A stretch of DNA of 64,000 nt from assembly GCF_949987515.2 (NCBI RefSeq), contig NC_082689.1, forward strand, positions 70,864,267 through 70,928,266, in the 5' to 3' direction. The notes beneath the pieces were generated by a model, which was not told where the DNA came from, made no database searches, and saw nothing but the letters and a program-made list of their open reading frames with translations. Positions 47,655 to 60,690 of this stretch are shown here, one piece after another. The stretch's first letter is position 1. The number at the start of each line of letters is the position of its first letter. The position numbers and the translations under genes were made by a program. This DNA is from Delphinus delphis. Its lineage: Eukaryota; Chordata; Mammalia; Artiodactyla; Delphinidae.

Positions 47655-47755
47655 CAAAAATAATAGTGATAATGATTACAGCTAACATTTTTGAATATTT
47701 ACTATATGCCAGGCACTGTTCCAAGAAGTTTATGTGTATGCAAATCACAATTGTT
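47655..47755 (-). mobile_element. MIR 3' fragment
   Basis: TAGTGATAATGATTACAGCT, then ATTTACTATATGCCAGGCAC and TGTTCCAAGAAGTTTATG match the reverse MIR 3' part. Confidence 0.7.
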
Positions 47756-48934
47756 AAAATATAATATATAGTTAAGTATGAATGGGTCTCATATTAAACA
47801 ATAGAAAATGGGAAGAGAAAAACAAATCGGTGTGCTTGATAAATAGAACAAATGTAATCTATAAATATTGTCTCTTTTCATATAATCAAGAAAACACCCA
47901 TGTACTAGGCCCTATGGGAAGTGAATGATGTCACTGTTTTATACTGACAATTGAAAAAATCTATAATATAGTTAATTAACATATGCTAGAAAGTAAAAAT
48001 AAATTGGGTGAACAGAATAATATTTGGGGAGTGTGGTGTGGAGCTATTCCAAGCAGAATACCAGCTTGGATTTGTTTTTCTTTTACATCTACACCCGCAC
48101 AACAGCCTTATGGATTTAAAAATAATTATGTGCAGTTTTATCGTCTTGGCTCTGGAGCACTGCACTCAGTGAAAATCATAGTTATCTGCGTTAGGAGGCT
48201 GCCGATGCAGCCCGAGCATCTTTTATTAAGAATCTTGTCTCATTCTGCCTTTCGGAAATGTATAGCCCCGCCCCCTTCCTTCTTTTATCTATTCACTACG
48301 AGGTCAGCTTTTTGTCTCCTTAACTTTATTCTTTTTTTTGGAATCTCTCTTTTACTCGCTTGTGGAGTTACAGTACAGAATGTGTATCTCCTATAATTAT
48401 ATATCTTGTGACAACTCTCTTGTTGCTTCCCAAGAATAATTTCTGAGTTGTTTGCATAATCCTGTGCCTTGAGTGAGAGTTAGTCATAAGGATACCAATA
48501 AGGTCCTGAGAGAAAAAAGAAGGGCCAGATATAAATGCTGAGATTAGTGGCTCCCTGAAGAAAAACACCCCGTGGGAAGGTGGGTACCAATGTGGGCAGT
48601 TAGAAAGCTTTGGATAGTGATTCTGGTGGAGGGTTGTCCAACGTGGAAGAAGCTGAAAACTACTAGAGAAATGACGAGTTTAGAAAATGCAGGACGTCCC
48701 CGGGGCCCCGAAGCCCTGAGTAGCCATCAGGGGCCACATAACTTGTATGGGCAGAGTCCAAGGAAGCCCGGAGTCAGGGCTATGGTGGGAGCAAGTACCC
48801 AGGGGATGAGAATCAGACCCAGGCAAGAAGCTCTGGTTCTTTCACGTCCAGGGAGGCGGACAGAGAGGATTCTGGTTTAAGTTAAGGTTGAGAATGAGGG
48901 TAGATTTGGAAAAGAGACTGAAAATGCTATGGAA
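47756..48934. other. Intronic unique DNA
   Basis: No repeat identified. A 137-codon open frame at 47983-48396 and a 102-codon frame at 48572-48880 show no domain. The part 48560-48880 is GC-richer than the surroundings. Confidence 0.45.
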
Positions 48935-48944
48935 GAATGATCTA

Positions 48945-49286
48945 TCTCTGTAGATGTCACTTATATGTGGAATCTTAAAAAAATGATACAAATGAACTTA
49001 TTTACAAAACAGACATAGATTCACAGACTTAGAAAACAAACTTATGGTTACCAAAGGGAAAAGCGGTGTTGAGGGTTGGAATTTGGGATTAACAGATACA
49101 CATTACAGTATATAAATAGATAAACAACAAGGACCTATTGTATAGCGCAGCAAACTATACTCAGTATCTTGTAATAACCTGTAATGGAAAAAAATCTGAA
49201 AAATATATATATAAGTATAACTGAATCACTTTGCTGTTCACCTGAAGCATTGTAAATCAACTATACTTCAATTTAAAAAAAAAAAG
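48945..49286 (+). mobile_element. L1 3' end, 5'-truncated insertion
   Basis: Sense L1 3' UTR text (CACTTATATGTGGAATCTTA, AACAAACTTATGGTTACCAA, ACTGAATCACTTTGCTGTTC, GTAAATCAACTATACTTCAA) ending in an A-tail, flanked by GAATGATCTA at 48935-48944 and 49287-49296. Only ~340 bases were inserted. Confidence 0.92.
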
Positions 49287-49296
49287 GAATGATCTA

Positions 49297-49906
49297 ATGT
49301 GTAAACATGAGCCAGGCCACGTGGAATTTGAGAGTATGTACCTGTAATATGTCTAATTTGTATGTAGTTTATTCCCTGAGATTCTCTTTAATGTTTGCTT
49401 GTGAACAGTTACCAAGTCAGTCATTTTGTCTATTTTAAATGACTTTCTGAACGTGTGGTACTTCAGAGTGGGGACGGAGGGCATTGTAAGAAGAGTACAA
49501 AGGCATGAAATCAAGTGGTTTTGTCTTAGGAGGAGAAACCTGTGTTCCTTCAAATGATGGTAACAGAACATTTCCCATGAAGTGGCATCAAACAGAGACT
49601 TTTTGTTTAAGGGTCCCCAGGGTCTGGGTTTTGGCATGTATACATGAAATAATCCCAACACAGGTAAATACTGACTGTATCATGGTAAGGGCAGAACTAA
49701 TGCTAACAAATAATTTTTTCAGTGGGCTGTTACTAAGCTAGCCCTGCTACCTCTTTTCATGCAAGAGTTCAAATTTCTCGTGGCCAATAAATTAGGTGTT
49801 CACTGTTCAAAGCTGAATTAATGCGTAAAAGTTGCTTCAATGATTTCTTACAGTTTTTTTAAAAAGGCTTAAGGATAAAGTTCCCTCCAACTTTCCTGCC
49901 CAAGAT
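49297..49906. other. Intronic unique DNA
   Basis: No gene or named repeat recognised. Confidence 0.5.
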
Positions 49907-49926
49907 AGAAGTTAATGTGCCACAGC

Positions 49927-50259
49927 GGGCTTCCCTGGTGGCGCAGTGGTTAAGAATCCGCCTGCCAATGCAGGGGACACGGGTTTGAGCCCTGGTCCGG
50001 GGAGATCCCATATGCTGTGGAGCAACTAAGCCCGTGCACCACAACTACTCAGCCTGCACTCTAGAGCCCACGAGCCACAACTACTGAAGCCCGCACTCCT
50101 AGAGCCCGTGCTCTGCAACAAGGGAAGCCACCGCAATGAGAAGCCCACGCACTGCAATGAGGAGTAGCCCCTGCTCACCGCAACTAGAGAAAGCCCACGC
50201 GCAGCAACGAAGACCCAACACAGCCAAAAATAAATAAATAAAATAAATTTATATAAAAA
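49927..50259 (+). mobile_element. Long CHR-family SINE
   Basis: Head GGGCTTCCCTGGTGGCGCAG, then GAATCCGCCTGCCAATGCAG, repeated CCACAACTACT modules and a CAGCCAAAAATAAATAAATA tail. Duplication AGAAGTTAAT at 49907-49916 and 50260-50269; ten further bases lie between the left copy and the head. Confidence 0.94.
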
Positions 50260-50454
50260 AGAAGTTAATCATATTTACTTATGCTATATATTTTAACCAA
50301 ATGATCAAAATCGCATGTCCCACATGCTGTACATAATACTGTTATTTTGTATGAGAGCGAATCAAAGTTATCAGAAAGTAGTTTATATATTTTTTGTTGA
50401 AATTGGAGGAATGAAAATAAGCTTACTTCTATTAAAGCTATTTATTTGTTTGTT

Positions 50455-50505
50455 TGTTTTTTATTGAAGTATAGTTGATTTACAGTGTTTCAGGTGTATG
50501 GCAAA
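50455..50505 (-). mobile_element. L1 3'-end scrap
   Basis: TTTTATTGAAGTATAGTTGA followed by TTTACAGTGTTTCAGGTGTA is antisense L1 3' terminal text. Confidence 0.6.
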
Positions 50506-51924
50506 AAAGCAGACTAAAGACAACCTTTCAATGCTAGACCATAAAAAAACAGACCCAAGAAAGGGGGGACCTGTGCATTTACTCCTCTGACCATTTTGGG
50601 ACAGCACTCTAACCATTTTGGCAAAACAATCCAAAAGTAAATCAGATAGAAACACGAATCTTTGTTCCCAGAGAGACTGTTAGTAAGCCGCTTGCAAGCA
50701 TGGGTCGTGCCTTCAAATTGCTTTGAAACCTCTGTTATACATATAGTGGATACATACGAATGAATACTTGTCGAGTGACCCAGATCCATATATAACATCA
50801 TCTTATTCTTTTTAAGAAAACAGCTACTGCATTTCCTTAATTCCAAGTGTACACATTTCCCCCCAATACTTAACCTTCCCTGAAATCAGAGTGCATTGTC
50901 TGGTTGGGGCATGTTTGAGGGGTTGCCAGCCTGGGTGAAAGTCCAGTTCTGGAGGGGATTTGTGGATTTGGGTTTACTTGTGATAGCCACCTGGGGACAC
51001 TACCAATCTGAGCCCACTTGAAATTAAATCTGCTTGAGGTTTTGTTGTGCCACACTGGTTGTGTGGATATCGTACCAGCTGGTACTTAAAATTCTTGGAG
51101 GAGATTTTTTTTTCTTCTCTTCAGCTAGTCATGAGCTTGAGACATGCACATTTCCTTGCTGTATCTTTCAGTGCAGTAAGTTTATTTCTTGTTTGCCCTA
51201 CTCCAGATAATGGGACCCCCTTGCTCTCCCCATTTTCTATAGAGTTCTTCTATCAGATTCCTCATTTTTTATTTCGAAGTGGTAGGTAGAATAATGGTGT
51301 ATCTTGTTGTTGATGGCATCTTAGGTTTCATGAAATACAGTATTTGTTCAGGTTGCAGTTATCCAGCTGATCCATGGCACTTGAAAGCCCAGACAGAGGT
51401 TCTGCTGATTGGCTGCTACTGGGGCCAGAAAGCTTATTTTGTGTAGAAGATGGTTACAATACCCTCGTGGAGCTGAAGGTATGAGCCAATGTGGATGACA
51501 ATTAATGTCTTAGTGTTAATTCTGCTAAGCCTCTTTGGGGTTTGGGAAACAAAGTCCCACTGTACTTCATCATGGTTCCTTGCAGGTGGAACTCAAGTGA
51601 TACAGTCCAGAATCCAAGAGGTCTTTAATCAAAAGCCCTCATTCTTCTCATTAGTTCTGACTACATACTCTTTCTTTTCCTTTATGGCTAAGTTTCCACT
51701 TTACAAACGTACTGGTCAGTTGCATCCTTTTGCATTTCTCATAGTAATTGATCCTTGCCCATTTTTCTGCTATCACATGTGCAGAGTAGAATGCCCTCCC
51801 AAATTGTAATCTCCACTTGTTAACAGACTATTCATTTCTCTCCTTCATGATTGTTGCCAACACTTTCTAAATGCTTCTGTCCCAGGTGATTCTCTTCCTC
51901 TTTGGGAAAAGAGACAGGAGGAAG
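50506..51924. other. Intronic unique DNA
   Basis: No gene or named repeat recognised; open frames lack domains. Confidence 0.5.
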
Positions 51925-52152
51925 AGAATTAATATTTATTTATTGCCTACTATTGTCAGGTACTCTATGAAATTATTTTCTTTAATCCTGACAACAACCT
52001 GTGGAAGATAATTATTATTATCCCATTTTACGTAAGAGAAGACTGAGGTTCACAGAGGTGAAGCACCTGCCCGAGGCAATGCAGTAGGTAAGGAGTTGAG
52101 CCAGGATTTGAAACCTGCGTCAGACTTCAAAGCCAAACTATTTTCACTCTAC
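51925..52152 (-). mobile_element. MIR SINE, nearly full length
   Basis: Reverse MIR in order: TTATTTATTGCCTACTATTG, TTATTATCCCATTTTACGTA, CACAGAGGTGAAGCACCTGC, GAGCCAGGATTTGAAACC and AAGCCAAACTATTTTC. Confidence 0.85.
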
Positions 52153-52884
52153 TTCATCTTTTCATTTGAGGGCAGAGCTTCATGTAGGTTTTTTTGTTTT
52201 GGTTTTTCAGTTTCTCTTAGGCTCACTGAAGTGATTTATTCACAATAGAGATTGAATGCACATATAGAATTCCACTAAAGCAGGTGCTGCATCTGACTAT
52301 ATCATAGGTGTTGGCCCTATGTGTGTGTGTTGAATACTTGTTAGATTTTGGTTACTGTGCTAACATTTGAGAAATGAGTGCTTTTACCTCAGATAAAAAT
52401 AAAACTGAGCGCTCGCTAATCTAATTCTCAAATTTAAAAATCTCAAAATTAGTCTGATATCTGCTTTGGTGTCTCATGCTTCATATAGATATCTAATTTA
52501 GAGTTTTTACTCTTCATGATTTGACAAAGCATCAATTGAAAGCAAATAATATTTTATATTTACATTTAGCTATGTTCTGAGACGCTCTATAACTTACTAC
52601 TGCATAATTTATTGAGTGAATTTAATGGCGTAAAATAATGATCTTAGAAACTTTTATTTTTAAAGGTATGATTGACAGACATAATGTAACTCACTGGGGA
52701 TGGCAATAAATTGCAATAAGATTATAATCAAAGCACTTTGAGTGTGTATGTACCATATGATAATAATACATAGATATGCTTTAGGCTAACACAGACTTTT
52801 CTGCTAAGTGTGAGAATTACCTAGAGAGGGAGGTTTTTTGGAAGCTAGGTGACATTCATAATTACTAGGTAAAGACAAATTCAG

Positions 52885-52918
<34 letters not shown>

Positions 52919-53115
52919 TCTTGTTTCCCACCGCTTGATCAGACCCAAGCATAACTTGGGTAATCTGAACTAGGCTTCTAATCTGATGGGTTCTACTGTG
53001 AACTTTGATGACTGATGAGCAGTCTCAGGAGAAGGCAATAGAGAGAGGAGAGAATTCTGTCTCACAGTCCTCACACTTGGTTCCTGAGGCAAGCCTGCTT
53101 TAATGATTTCTTGCT
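52153..53115. other. Intronic unique DNA with (GT)n
   Basis: A (GT)n microsatellite of about 15 units is at 52887-52916. Otherwise nothing recognised. Confidence 0.55.
52887..52916. repeat. (GT)n microsatellite
   Basis: Pure GT dinucleotide run, 30 bases. Confidence 0.97.
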
Positions 53116-53125
53116 GGGATTCCTT

Positions 53126-53349
53126 CTTTCTTTTTTTTTTTTTTTTTTTTTTTTTTTGCGGTACGCGGGCCTCTCACTGTTGTGGCCTCTCCCGTTGCGG
53201 AGCACAGGCTCTGGACGTGCAGGCTCAGCGGCCATGGCTCACGGGCCCAGCCGCTCCGCGGCATGTGGGATCTTCACGGACCGGGGCACGAACCTGTGTC
53301 CCCTGCATCGGCAGGCGGACTCTCAACCACTGCGCCACCAGGGAAGCCC
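53126..53349 (-). mobile_element. CHR-2-type cetacean SINE
   Basis: Antisense to RBMS1; T-run (27 bases) then GCGGTACGCGGGCCTCTCAC and ending CCACCAGGGAAGCC. Duplication GGGATTCCTT at 53116-53125 and 53350-53359. Confidence 0.95.
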
Positions 53350-53359
53350 GGGATTCCTT

Positions 53360-54300
53360 ATTTCTGATACTGGCTATGATTGGTTAGTATCTGACTTTTT
53401 CTCACCCTTAGACCTGATCCCTCTTTGAAAGTAAATAATAGGGTCGCCTGACTACAGTTGTGAGGGCTGACAGGTGATGACTGAAAAAGTGGTACCTTTC
53501 TCATCTTTATCAAATAAAAAAGGTTGAATGAAAAATGTAGTATCGAGTTTGGCAGGAGTAATAATGTTGGAGTTAGGCCACAATATTGGGACCTGATTTT
53601 TTCAGTGTAGGTGGTGATGTATGTTTGTTTTGCGAAGACTACGCAGCTACCTTAGAGAAAAACAGGAGAGACAGGACTTTGAGTTTTGAATTTCTACAGA
53701 GTTGAGTCATAAAGTGTTGGATGTGCTGTTGTAGTGTTGCAATGACTATGCCAAAGTCAAGTTTTACTGCCTTACATATTGTTGTCATTAGTAGTGACAG
53801 GCTGGCCAATTAATCTGTCTCTTTGGAGAAAGAAAGATTAACTTACTTGTCTTTTTGTCATTATGATTGTCTGTCTGATAATAACTCAACTTTGGAACAT
53901 CTTCAGAACTCATTTGCTTCAATGCCCTTTGAAGAACTCTTGGCCAGAAGATAGTTAAAGATAAATATTGACAATTATATTTGTGGAACTGTAGTAGTAT
54001 GCTATTCTGTAAATAAGTACATTGCAATTACTCTTGGGAAAATTCAGACCTCATGGATATCCTTCCTTATTGTATATAGCAACCTACGGTGTGGAATGTG
54101 ACACAATTCCTATTAAATAGGATGAGTCCATTCATGTGGGCCTTACAAGGGCAAGGATCTTTTCTTATTCTTCATATCCCAGAATTAATGACACGTTCAA
54201 CAAATATTTGTTGAATGCATGAGTATATGGGCAATTGAATGATTTTAGAGAACATGTATGACTTTTAAATAAAAGGTATTTAAAGCTATACTGTTTTAAA
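53360..54300. other. Intronic unique DNA
   Basis: A short L2-tail-like scrap lies at 54150-54230 (CAACAAATATTTGTTGAATG). No gene. Confidence 0.5.
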
Positions 54301-54309
54301 AAAACAACC

Positions 54310-54960
54310 TCCAGAAAGCTTCAGAGAATAAGAACCTGTATATCTACCTTAAAGTATTAATAATTATTAACACTTGCCATATATGCTTTACCTCCTTTTT
54401 TCTTCTTAATCGAAGAAATAAAATAGTGCCTTCACTCCTTCCTCAGAGGCACCTCTCACCATGAATGTTGAGACTATTCTTCATGTTTGTGTCCTTATAC
54501 TTTTCCTACATTTATGTGTATCAATAAAACAATATATAGTAGAGGATTATTTTGTGTTTTTACATTTGCATTTGTGATATCACACTATGTGTATGATAGC
54601 GTATCATTCTGCAGTTTTGTTCATTCACAGGTTCCATTTATGAGAACTGTCAATGTTGATTACATATAGGTCAGTTTTATTCATTTTATTGCTTAGTAGT
54701 TTTCTGTCTTATATATTAATTTGTCTACTCACTTTTTGATGCATATTTAGATTGTTGCAGGTTTTTTCACTGTTCTGGAAATGTCTCCACAAATATCTCT
54801 CTATGGGTCCCTTTGTTGCGCATGTGTGGGAGCTCCTCTGAGGCCTGTTTCTGGCAGGGGGGTGGGAGGTCTTGGTGTGTCCTGTGCTCTCTGAAAGGGC
54901 TGTCTTAATATATCCTGACACCAGTGTGCAGGAGAGTACCTTTCCTCCATATTCTTTCAA
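54310..54960 (-). mobile_element. Ancient L1 3' fragment
   Basis: Antisense text similar to the element at 19380: ATCATTCTGCAGTTTTGTTC, TTCATTTTATTGCTTAGTAG, TGCATATTTAGATTGTTGCA. No intact frame. Confidence 0.6.
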
Positions 54961-56016
54961 ACAGGCTTTAGTATTTAGTTAGTAAAATATGCAAAATGGG
55001 TTCTTTCAAAGTTCACGGTAGATGGCTTAACGGTTACTTAATTTCGCAAAATTCAAATTCTTTTTCATAACCTTAGAGGAGAAGGAAGACAACATAGTAA
55101 ACAAAGCCTTGTGAATGAAAAAAGGGAATAGCCAAGGAATAAAATAGGAGACATTAAGTTAAAAACCCTTTGGTTGCCCTTCATTGAAGGTTTCTGTTGA
55201 ACCACACTGAAGTGCATCTCATTCTCAAAGGGGTGGTGACTAACCCCCTCCCCACTTCCCATGGCAATCCTGGCTGAAAAGACTCCATAATAATCGTTTT
55301 TCAGCCCTAAACACTCGGTCTCGTAGCAGCCTGAACTGATGCTTTTGAGAGGCATGTTATAAAATGAAAGTAGATATCTAATGAGAGGTTCTGGATTAAG
55401 TAGCTTAAGTGAGTAAGAATCAGCTTTCACGGTGATTGGATTAACCATCCTGACCAATCTGAACATCTTTTTGAACCTCTTTTTTCTAGAAAAGATATCA
55501 TCTCTTTTATGTGGAAACTACTATTAGCAGAAATGAAACCCTGGTTTTGTCTGAAAAAAAAAAAGCATTATGACTAATTTTATGGATCAAGTTTTTTTTC
55601 TCTCAGCTCCTGTGTTCTGTTTTCTTCTCATTTCTGCAGGAAGAGCCCATTTCCTTGCCACGCTTTTGCCTTTAATGTATAAATAGCAAGTGTTAGATGG
55701 CCTTTACCTCAAATCCCTTCCATTCATCTCAGGTTCTCATTCTTCAGTTGAAATGGCCCGCTAAATCTGGCAAATGACCATGGTTAATATGTTCTTTACC
55801 TTTTGCCCAAATTCTCTGTTTCTCTTGCCAAATATTCTTATTGTTGAGAGTATCATTTCCACTTACCCAGTTCTAGAGTCTCCAAAATCACCTGGTTGTG
55901 AAGTTTTCCTCCTGGGTACCCCTCACTGCCCTTGCCATCAGAAAATCAGCCTTTTGTCTTTTGTCCCTTTCTCTCCTACCCTCATCTGACCGGTGTGAGA
56001 TGTTAAATTCTAGATT
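54961..56016. other. Intronic unique DNA
   Basis: Contains an unexplained minus-strand open frame of 133 codons at 55065-55466 without a recognised domain. No repeat identified. Confidence 0.5.
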
Positions 56017-56032
56017 AAAAGAAGGTCTCCTT

Positions 56033-56213
56033 GGGCCTCCCTGGTGGCGCAGTGGTTGAGAGTCCGCCTGCCGATGCAGGGGACACGGGTTCGTGCCCCG
56101 GTCCGGGAAGATCCCACATGCTGCAGAGCGGCTGGGCCCGTGGGCCATGGCCGCTGAGCCTGCGCGTCCGGAGCCTGTGCTCCGCAATGGGAGAGGCCTG
56201 TGTACCACAAAAA
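56033..56213 (+). mobile_element. CHR-2-type cetacean SINE with internal 16-bp deletion
   Basis: Head GGGCCTCCCTGGTGGCGCAG; duplication AAAAGAAGGTCTC at 56017-56029 and 56214-56226. The ACAACAGTGAGAGGCC segment before the tail is missing; the lost piece is bounded by the direct repeat GAGAGGCC (56191-56198). Confidence 0.95.
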
Positions 56214-56226
56214 AAAAGAAGGTCTC

Positions 56227-59200
56227 TTCAGGGCTACCTTGAGATGCCTGGGCAAAAGGCAGGCCTAAGAGTAGAGGACAGGAGTCATGTGCTTGTTTTT
56301 CCTATATAGTACTTAGCACGTTGTGAACTCAGTAAGTCTTAAGCACAAACTCTTTAGTGTCTGCTTGCCAGTTATTGTGATAAATGGCACAGAACAGATT
56401 GGTTTTCCTCAAAACACAGTATGCTTTCAGGCCACTTGAATACCCTCCCCCAGATGAAGTTGGTGCACATCCAAGTTTGGGGCCCATTGGGCTAAGCAGA
56501 AGAGAGCTGGGGAAGGAAATTGGTGGGGGCAGAGCACATAAAACAATACTAATAGCTGAAACAAAAATACTAACTGGTGTTATCTGTTGTTCAGGGTCAT
56601 CTGCTCTGCTCCTTGCCTTCCGTTGCCATAGAAAACTGAAAATTGATTCAATTTATTAAATCAAGAAGATGACAATGGTGATTCCATTCAGCTGCCTATA
56701 AACCTGAGGGATTCTTTCACAGCTAAGCAAACAGCTACATGGCTAATGCCTAAAAGAAAATAAGCAGCAGGTCCAAGGGAAATTAAACTCCCTCCTTTCG
56801 CTGACTCCCTTTCTATTATATTCTACTGGAAACGTGTATCCGTGAAGAATTTCTGAGTCATTTGCTGTAGGCAAATACTTGTGTGGGCCTAATGGAGTAT
56901 AGAGCAGTGAAAACAGAGGTCATAACTCAGGGAGGAGGGCGGGCAGTGGCGGTGATGGATGTGAACTAGGGCGGGGTGTCTTCTGCAGCCTTCGAGGCCC
57001 TGTTGCACTTGCCACGGTCCCAGAGCTCTTATAAAGCCACACCAGCCACAGGGGCTCTCCTTCCAGAGGTGATGGAGGTGCAGGCTCGGGCCCTTCAGCG
57101 ACCACTGTGCTGACTTTACAGAAGAAAAAGGAAAGGGACAGGAAGTCACACCCTGCCCCACACATACTTGAATTGAGTGAAGTAAGTTCTAGAACTGCAG
57201 ACGAGACCACAGCCACCCTGCCTCTCTCTGAGGTTTGTAATGCCACCATTTACACTTTGTTCCTTCCGTCAGAGCATTGTCTTTGGTTCAAAAAAGAAGC
57301 ACATTTTCTGAGAGGGATAATATTAAGCTTCATTGCTCATCTCACTCTTATTGTAGCAGACTGGATGAAGAACAAAGAGCAAAGAGCATGTCTATAGAAG
57401 AGCTATGGTCACCAGAGCGGGGGATGGGGGATGGTCATTCCTCAGGGAGCTTGGGACCAGAGAGAAACCCACCCCCGCTCAGTGTGGTTGTCATATTAGT
57501 AAAATGAGGATAAGGTGAGTCAAGGGCAGCCTTCAAGGAGCAAAACAACCAAAGAGAAAAATACAGAAAAAGCAGTGGGTTGTCTGATGACCTGTGTTAG
57601 AAAGGGGAGTGAGCACTCTTGCAGCAGCAGCTCTGGGACTTCCTTCTCCTGGTACCTCACCAGCCCATGACCCGTGGCCAAACCCCAGTGACCTTAACCG
57701 AGACTCAGCCTCTCTGAGCTGCAGCGTCCTTATCAACGAGTTGTCCTTTCTGGAGCCTGGCTGTTGATTCCCTTACCTCCTGGTGACATGCTAAATGATG
57801 AAGGCCCCCAGATCTGGTCACCACCTTCTCCTCCTACCCCTCTCACTTTGTGCTTCTCAGAGTCATTAAGTGGCCTCAACTTCTATCCCCACAGAAAAGC
57901 CAATGCATCCCCAAACTGATGACCAGAAGCAGGACATTCACCTTGATTGCCTCGCCGCAGGTCAAGGATGGAACTTTTGGGGGCGGGGTACGGTCATCAC
58001 CTGCTTCAGGGAGATTCTCCCTCCTTTGGGCCCAAGATTTGTTTTAACTTATCTACAAGGTTAATGGATTTAATTGTGTGTTAGATTGTAAGTAAGGATT
58101 CTTCCCAGTTAATGATGCTGGTGTAGGAAAAGCTATAAATTCTCCCATGGCTCAGCAAGCTTAGGCTTGAAGCAAAATAGTGTTTAGACCTTTTCTCCTA
58201 ATATATGCTTCTGTGCACATTGGGTTCAATCAATATTGACGAACGGGTCTCTTAGAAAGAAGATGGGTGCATTAGACCTTACCTCATCTATCCAGTAAGT
58301 CAGTTGTTGTGCTTCAAGTATTAGTATCCGGCACTCTTCTGAAACTTTACTTTCAAAGTAATGGAAAAGTGGAATAAATTATTTATTGAGAACTTTGGTC
58401 ATGAAATGCCCTGGTCTCTTGAGGCAGTAAGATTAACCGTATAACACGTGAAATAATATACAAGTTGGTCCACAGTTAATAATGATTAATGAGTGGAAGA
58501 ATGAGGAAAATGTTTTCAAATAGGTCAGAAATGTAGTGCTTATGTTGGTTCGTACTTCTGTTTGAAATTTTTAAAGATCGGTATATGTATCATTTTCAGT
58601 TATTTGAAATATGCCATTAAGAATTATGGATATAGAGTTTCCCCCAAATGCATTTAATCTTTTAAGCATTTGTACCATTACAGAGATCGTGGAGGATCCA
58701 ATGAAAGCGTTTTAAATGGAAACCTTATAAGAAGGAAGAATGGCAGCACTTTGAGTGGTGTCCTGTTTACTTTTCTAAGATGAAATGAAATGTCATGTAT
58801 TTGGGAAGCCCACTACAGTTTTTTTTTTCTAAGGGAGACAACAACTTTGTAACCCTAAGAAAGTAGATACTTATGGCAAATTGGAATAAACATGCCAGTG
58901 TTAGAAAGAAGACCAAGAAAGCTCGAATCTACATGAATGGAAACTATCTAAAGTGCCATAGACACTCTATTAACAGGATTGTTTGGAACATGAATGCAGA
59001 CCAACTGTGGGCCAAACAATCTCAAAATGTAATTGCATCCAAAAGCAATTAGACATGGTGGGTATTAGGTCTTGTCTCTGAAGCAGTCTCATAAAGGTGC
59101 TGCCTGAATTTCTAAGGAGCTCTGTAAGCTGGTACAGTTTTTGCCAGCGTGCCTCTGATTGGTGGTTAGAAAAGCGTCACAGCAGCACACAAAGGCTGTG

Positions 59201-59529
59201 TGAGTCTAAAGTGAATGAGACTTACAGATCTGCTCCAGCCAAGAATCCCTTTCTTCACAACTGTGCATGTAGTGTATATTATGGACCTTGTGCTGAAAAC
59301 ATTTCTCTGGAGATGTCTCTCTGTCTGAGTGTTTTGAGTCCCAGGACCCCAAGATGTGGCCAGCAGTTCTTACTTCCTTGCTTCTAAGGAAGTTCTTGGG
59401 GGTGTAGTTGCCATGTGAAGACCTCTCCACTTTGGGTAAAGACCCTGGTAACTTTAAATATTAGTAAATTGGGAAGAAAACGTTCTTTAGTGTAATTTCA
59501 CGTGTGAAACAACTTCAATGGAAAATTTC
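56227..59529. other. Intronic unique DNA
   Basis: No named repeat recognised. The parts 56880-57200 and 57600-58000 are GC-richer than average for the intron. Open frames there overlap on both strands without domains. Confidence 0.5.
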
Positions 59530-59540
59530 TTGATCCACTT

Positions 59541-59752
59541 TTTTTTTTTTTTTTTTTTTTGTGGTACGTGGGCCTCTCACTGTTGTGGCCTCTCCCGTTG
59601 CGGAGCACAGGCTCCGGACGCGCAGGCTCAGCGGACATGGCCCACGGGCCCAGCCGCTCCGCGGCATGTGGGATCTTCCCGGACCGGGGCACGAACCCGT
59701 GTCCCCTGCATCAGCAGGTGGACTCTCAACCACTGAACCACCAGGGAAGCCC
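59541..59752 (-). mobile_element. CHR-2-type cetacean SINE
   Basis: T-run then GTGGTACGTGGGCCTCTCAC, ending CCACCAGGGAAGCC. Duplication TTGATCCACTTTTT at 59530-59543 and 59753-59766 (partly merged with the T-run). Confidence 0.95.
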
Positions 59753-59766
59753 TTGATCCACTTTTT

Positions 59767-60499
59767 AAATACTGATAATTTTAATGATCATTGTGAGTAA
59801 ATGAAGGTACCTGTTAATCCAATTACAATCACTGTACCTAAGTAAATATTCAGGCTTATGTACTATAGAAAGAGTCACTTCTACCCTGCCATCTAGTATA
59901 ATATGTAGCACAGAGTATCTGTAGCAGAGTATCTACTTAATAAATATTGGTTAAAGAAATAGATGAATTGGGACAACCAGGCTGAAATAGAATTAGGTGT
60001 AAATAGGAGAGATAAGTGCCATTTATAGCATCCAAATAAGGTGTCTGAATATGGTCATCAGTAAAGCTGTAGCGTGATGATATGCAAAAATTAATGCTAA
60101 CAATGTTTTTATTCTAAGAGATATTTAATGTGTATTAGAGAAACCTATATTTCTTTGCAAAGTTGTTTTACTCTTATGCAATTAATTGCTCGAAATTGGT
60201 GGGTTGCACCCAGAAGTGTCAGGAAATCACTGAGGAAGTCACATGATGTGTCAAAGCGTGACATTCAGGCCGGTACTGATTAATGCGTAGGCAGCACTGC
60301 CCAGCTAGCTGATCAACTGTTGTATGTTGCCTACTTAGCAATCTCTGGTCTATGCTCTGAATCATGATTTCAATGTGTGTTTGTGAAATTATTCAACACT
60401 TAGCATACCTTAAAGGCATAAAGTAAATTGTGGCTATTTCTTGAGGCCATCGGTGTTGCAAGAAATGTTGTGCTCCCCTCCTCGCCCCACTTCTGTTTG
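59767..60499. other. Intronic unique DNA
   Basis: A scrap at 59880-59965 resembles an L2/MIR 3' end (TGTAGCACAGAGTATC, CTTAATAAATATTGG). No gene. Confidence 0.5.
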
Positions 60500-60690
60500 T
60501 GGCAGTGAAACTTAGGAATAAGAAAGACCATGTTCACATCAAAGCTCTGTTACTTATTTGCTGTGAAAGCCTAATATTTCTAATATAAACATACAATAGT
60601 TCTTAGCCTCAGTTTACCTCTCTGTAAAATGGGGCTACTACTACTAATTCACAGGATCGTTAGTCTTCTCAACCTCTGTTAAGTTACACA
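60500..60690 (+). mobile_element. MIR SINE, diverged
   Basis: CAAAGCTCTGTTACTTATTT, then TCTTAGCCTCAGTTTACCTC and TGTAAAATGGGGCTACTACT follow the + strand MIR order with an AT-rich insertion between. Confidence 0.7.

Noticed and set aside
47983..48396. 137-codon + strand frame
   Set aside because: No recognised domain, no splice or promoter context; likely chance within intron 1.
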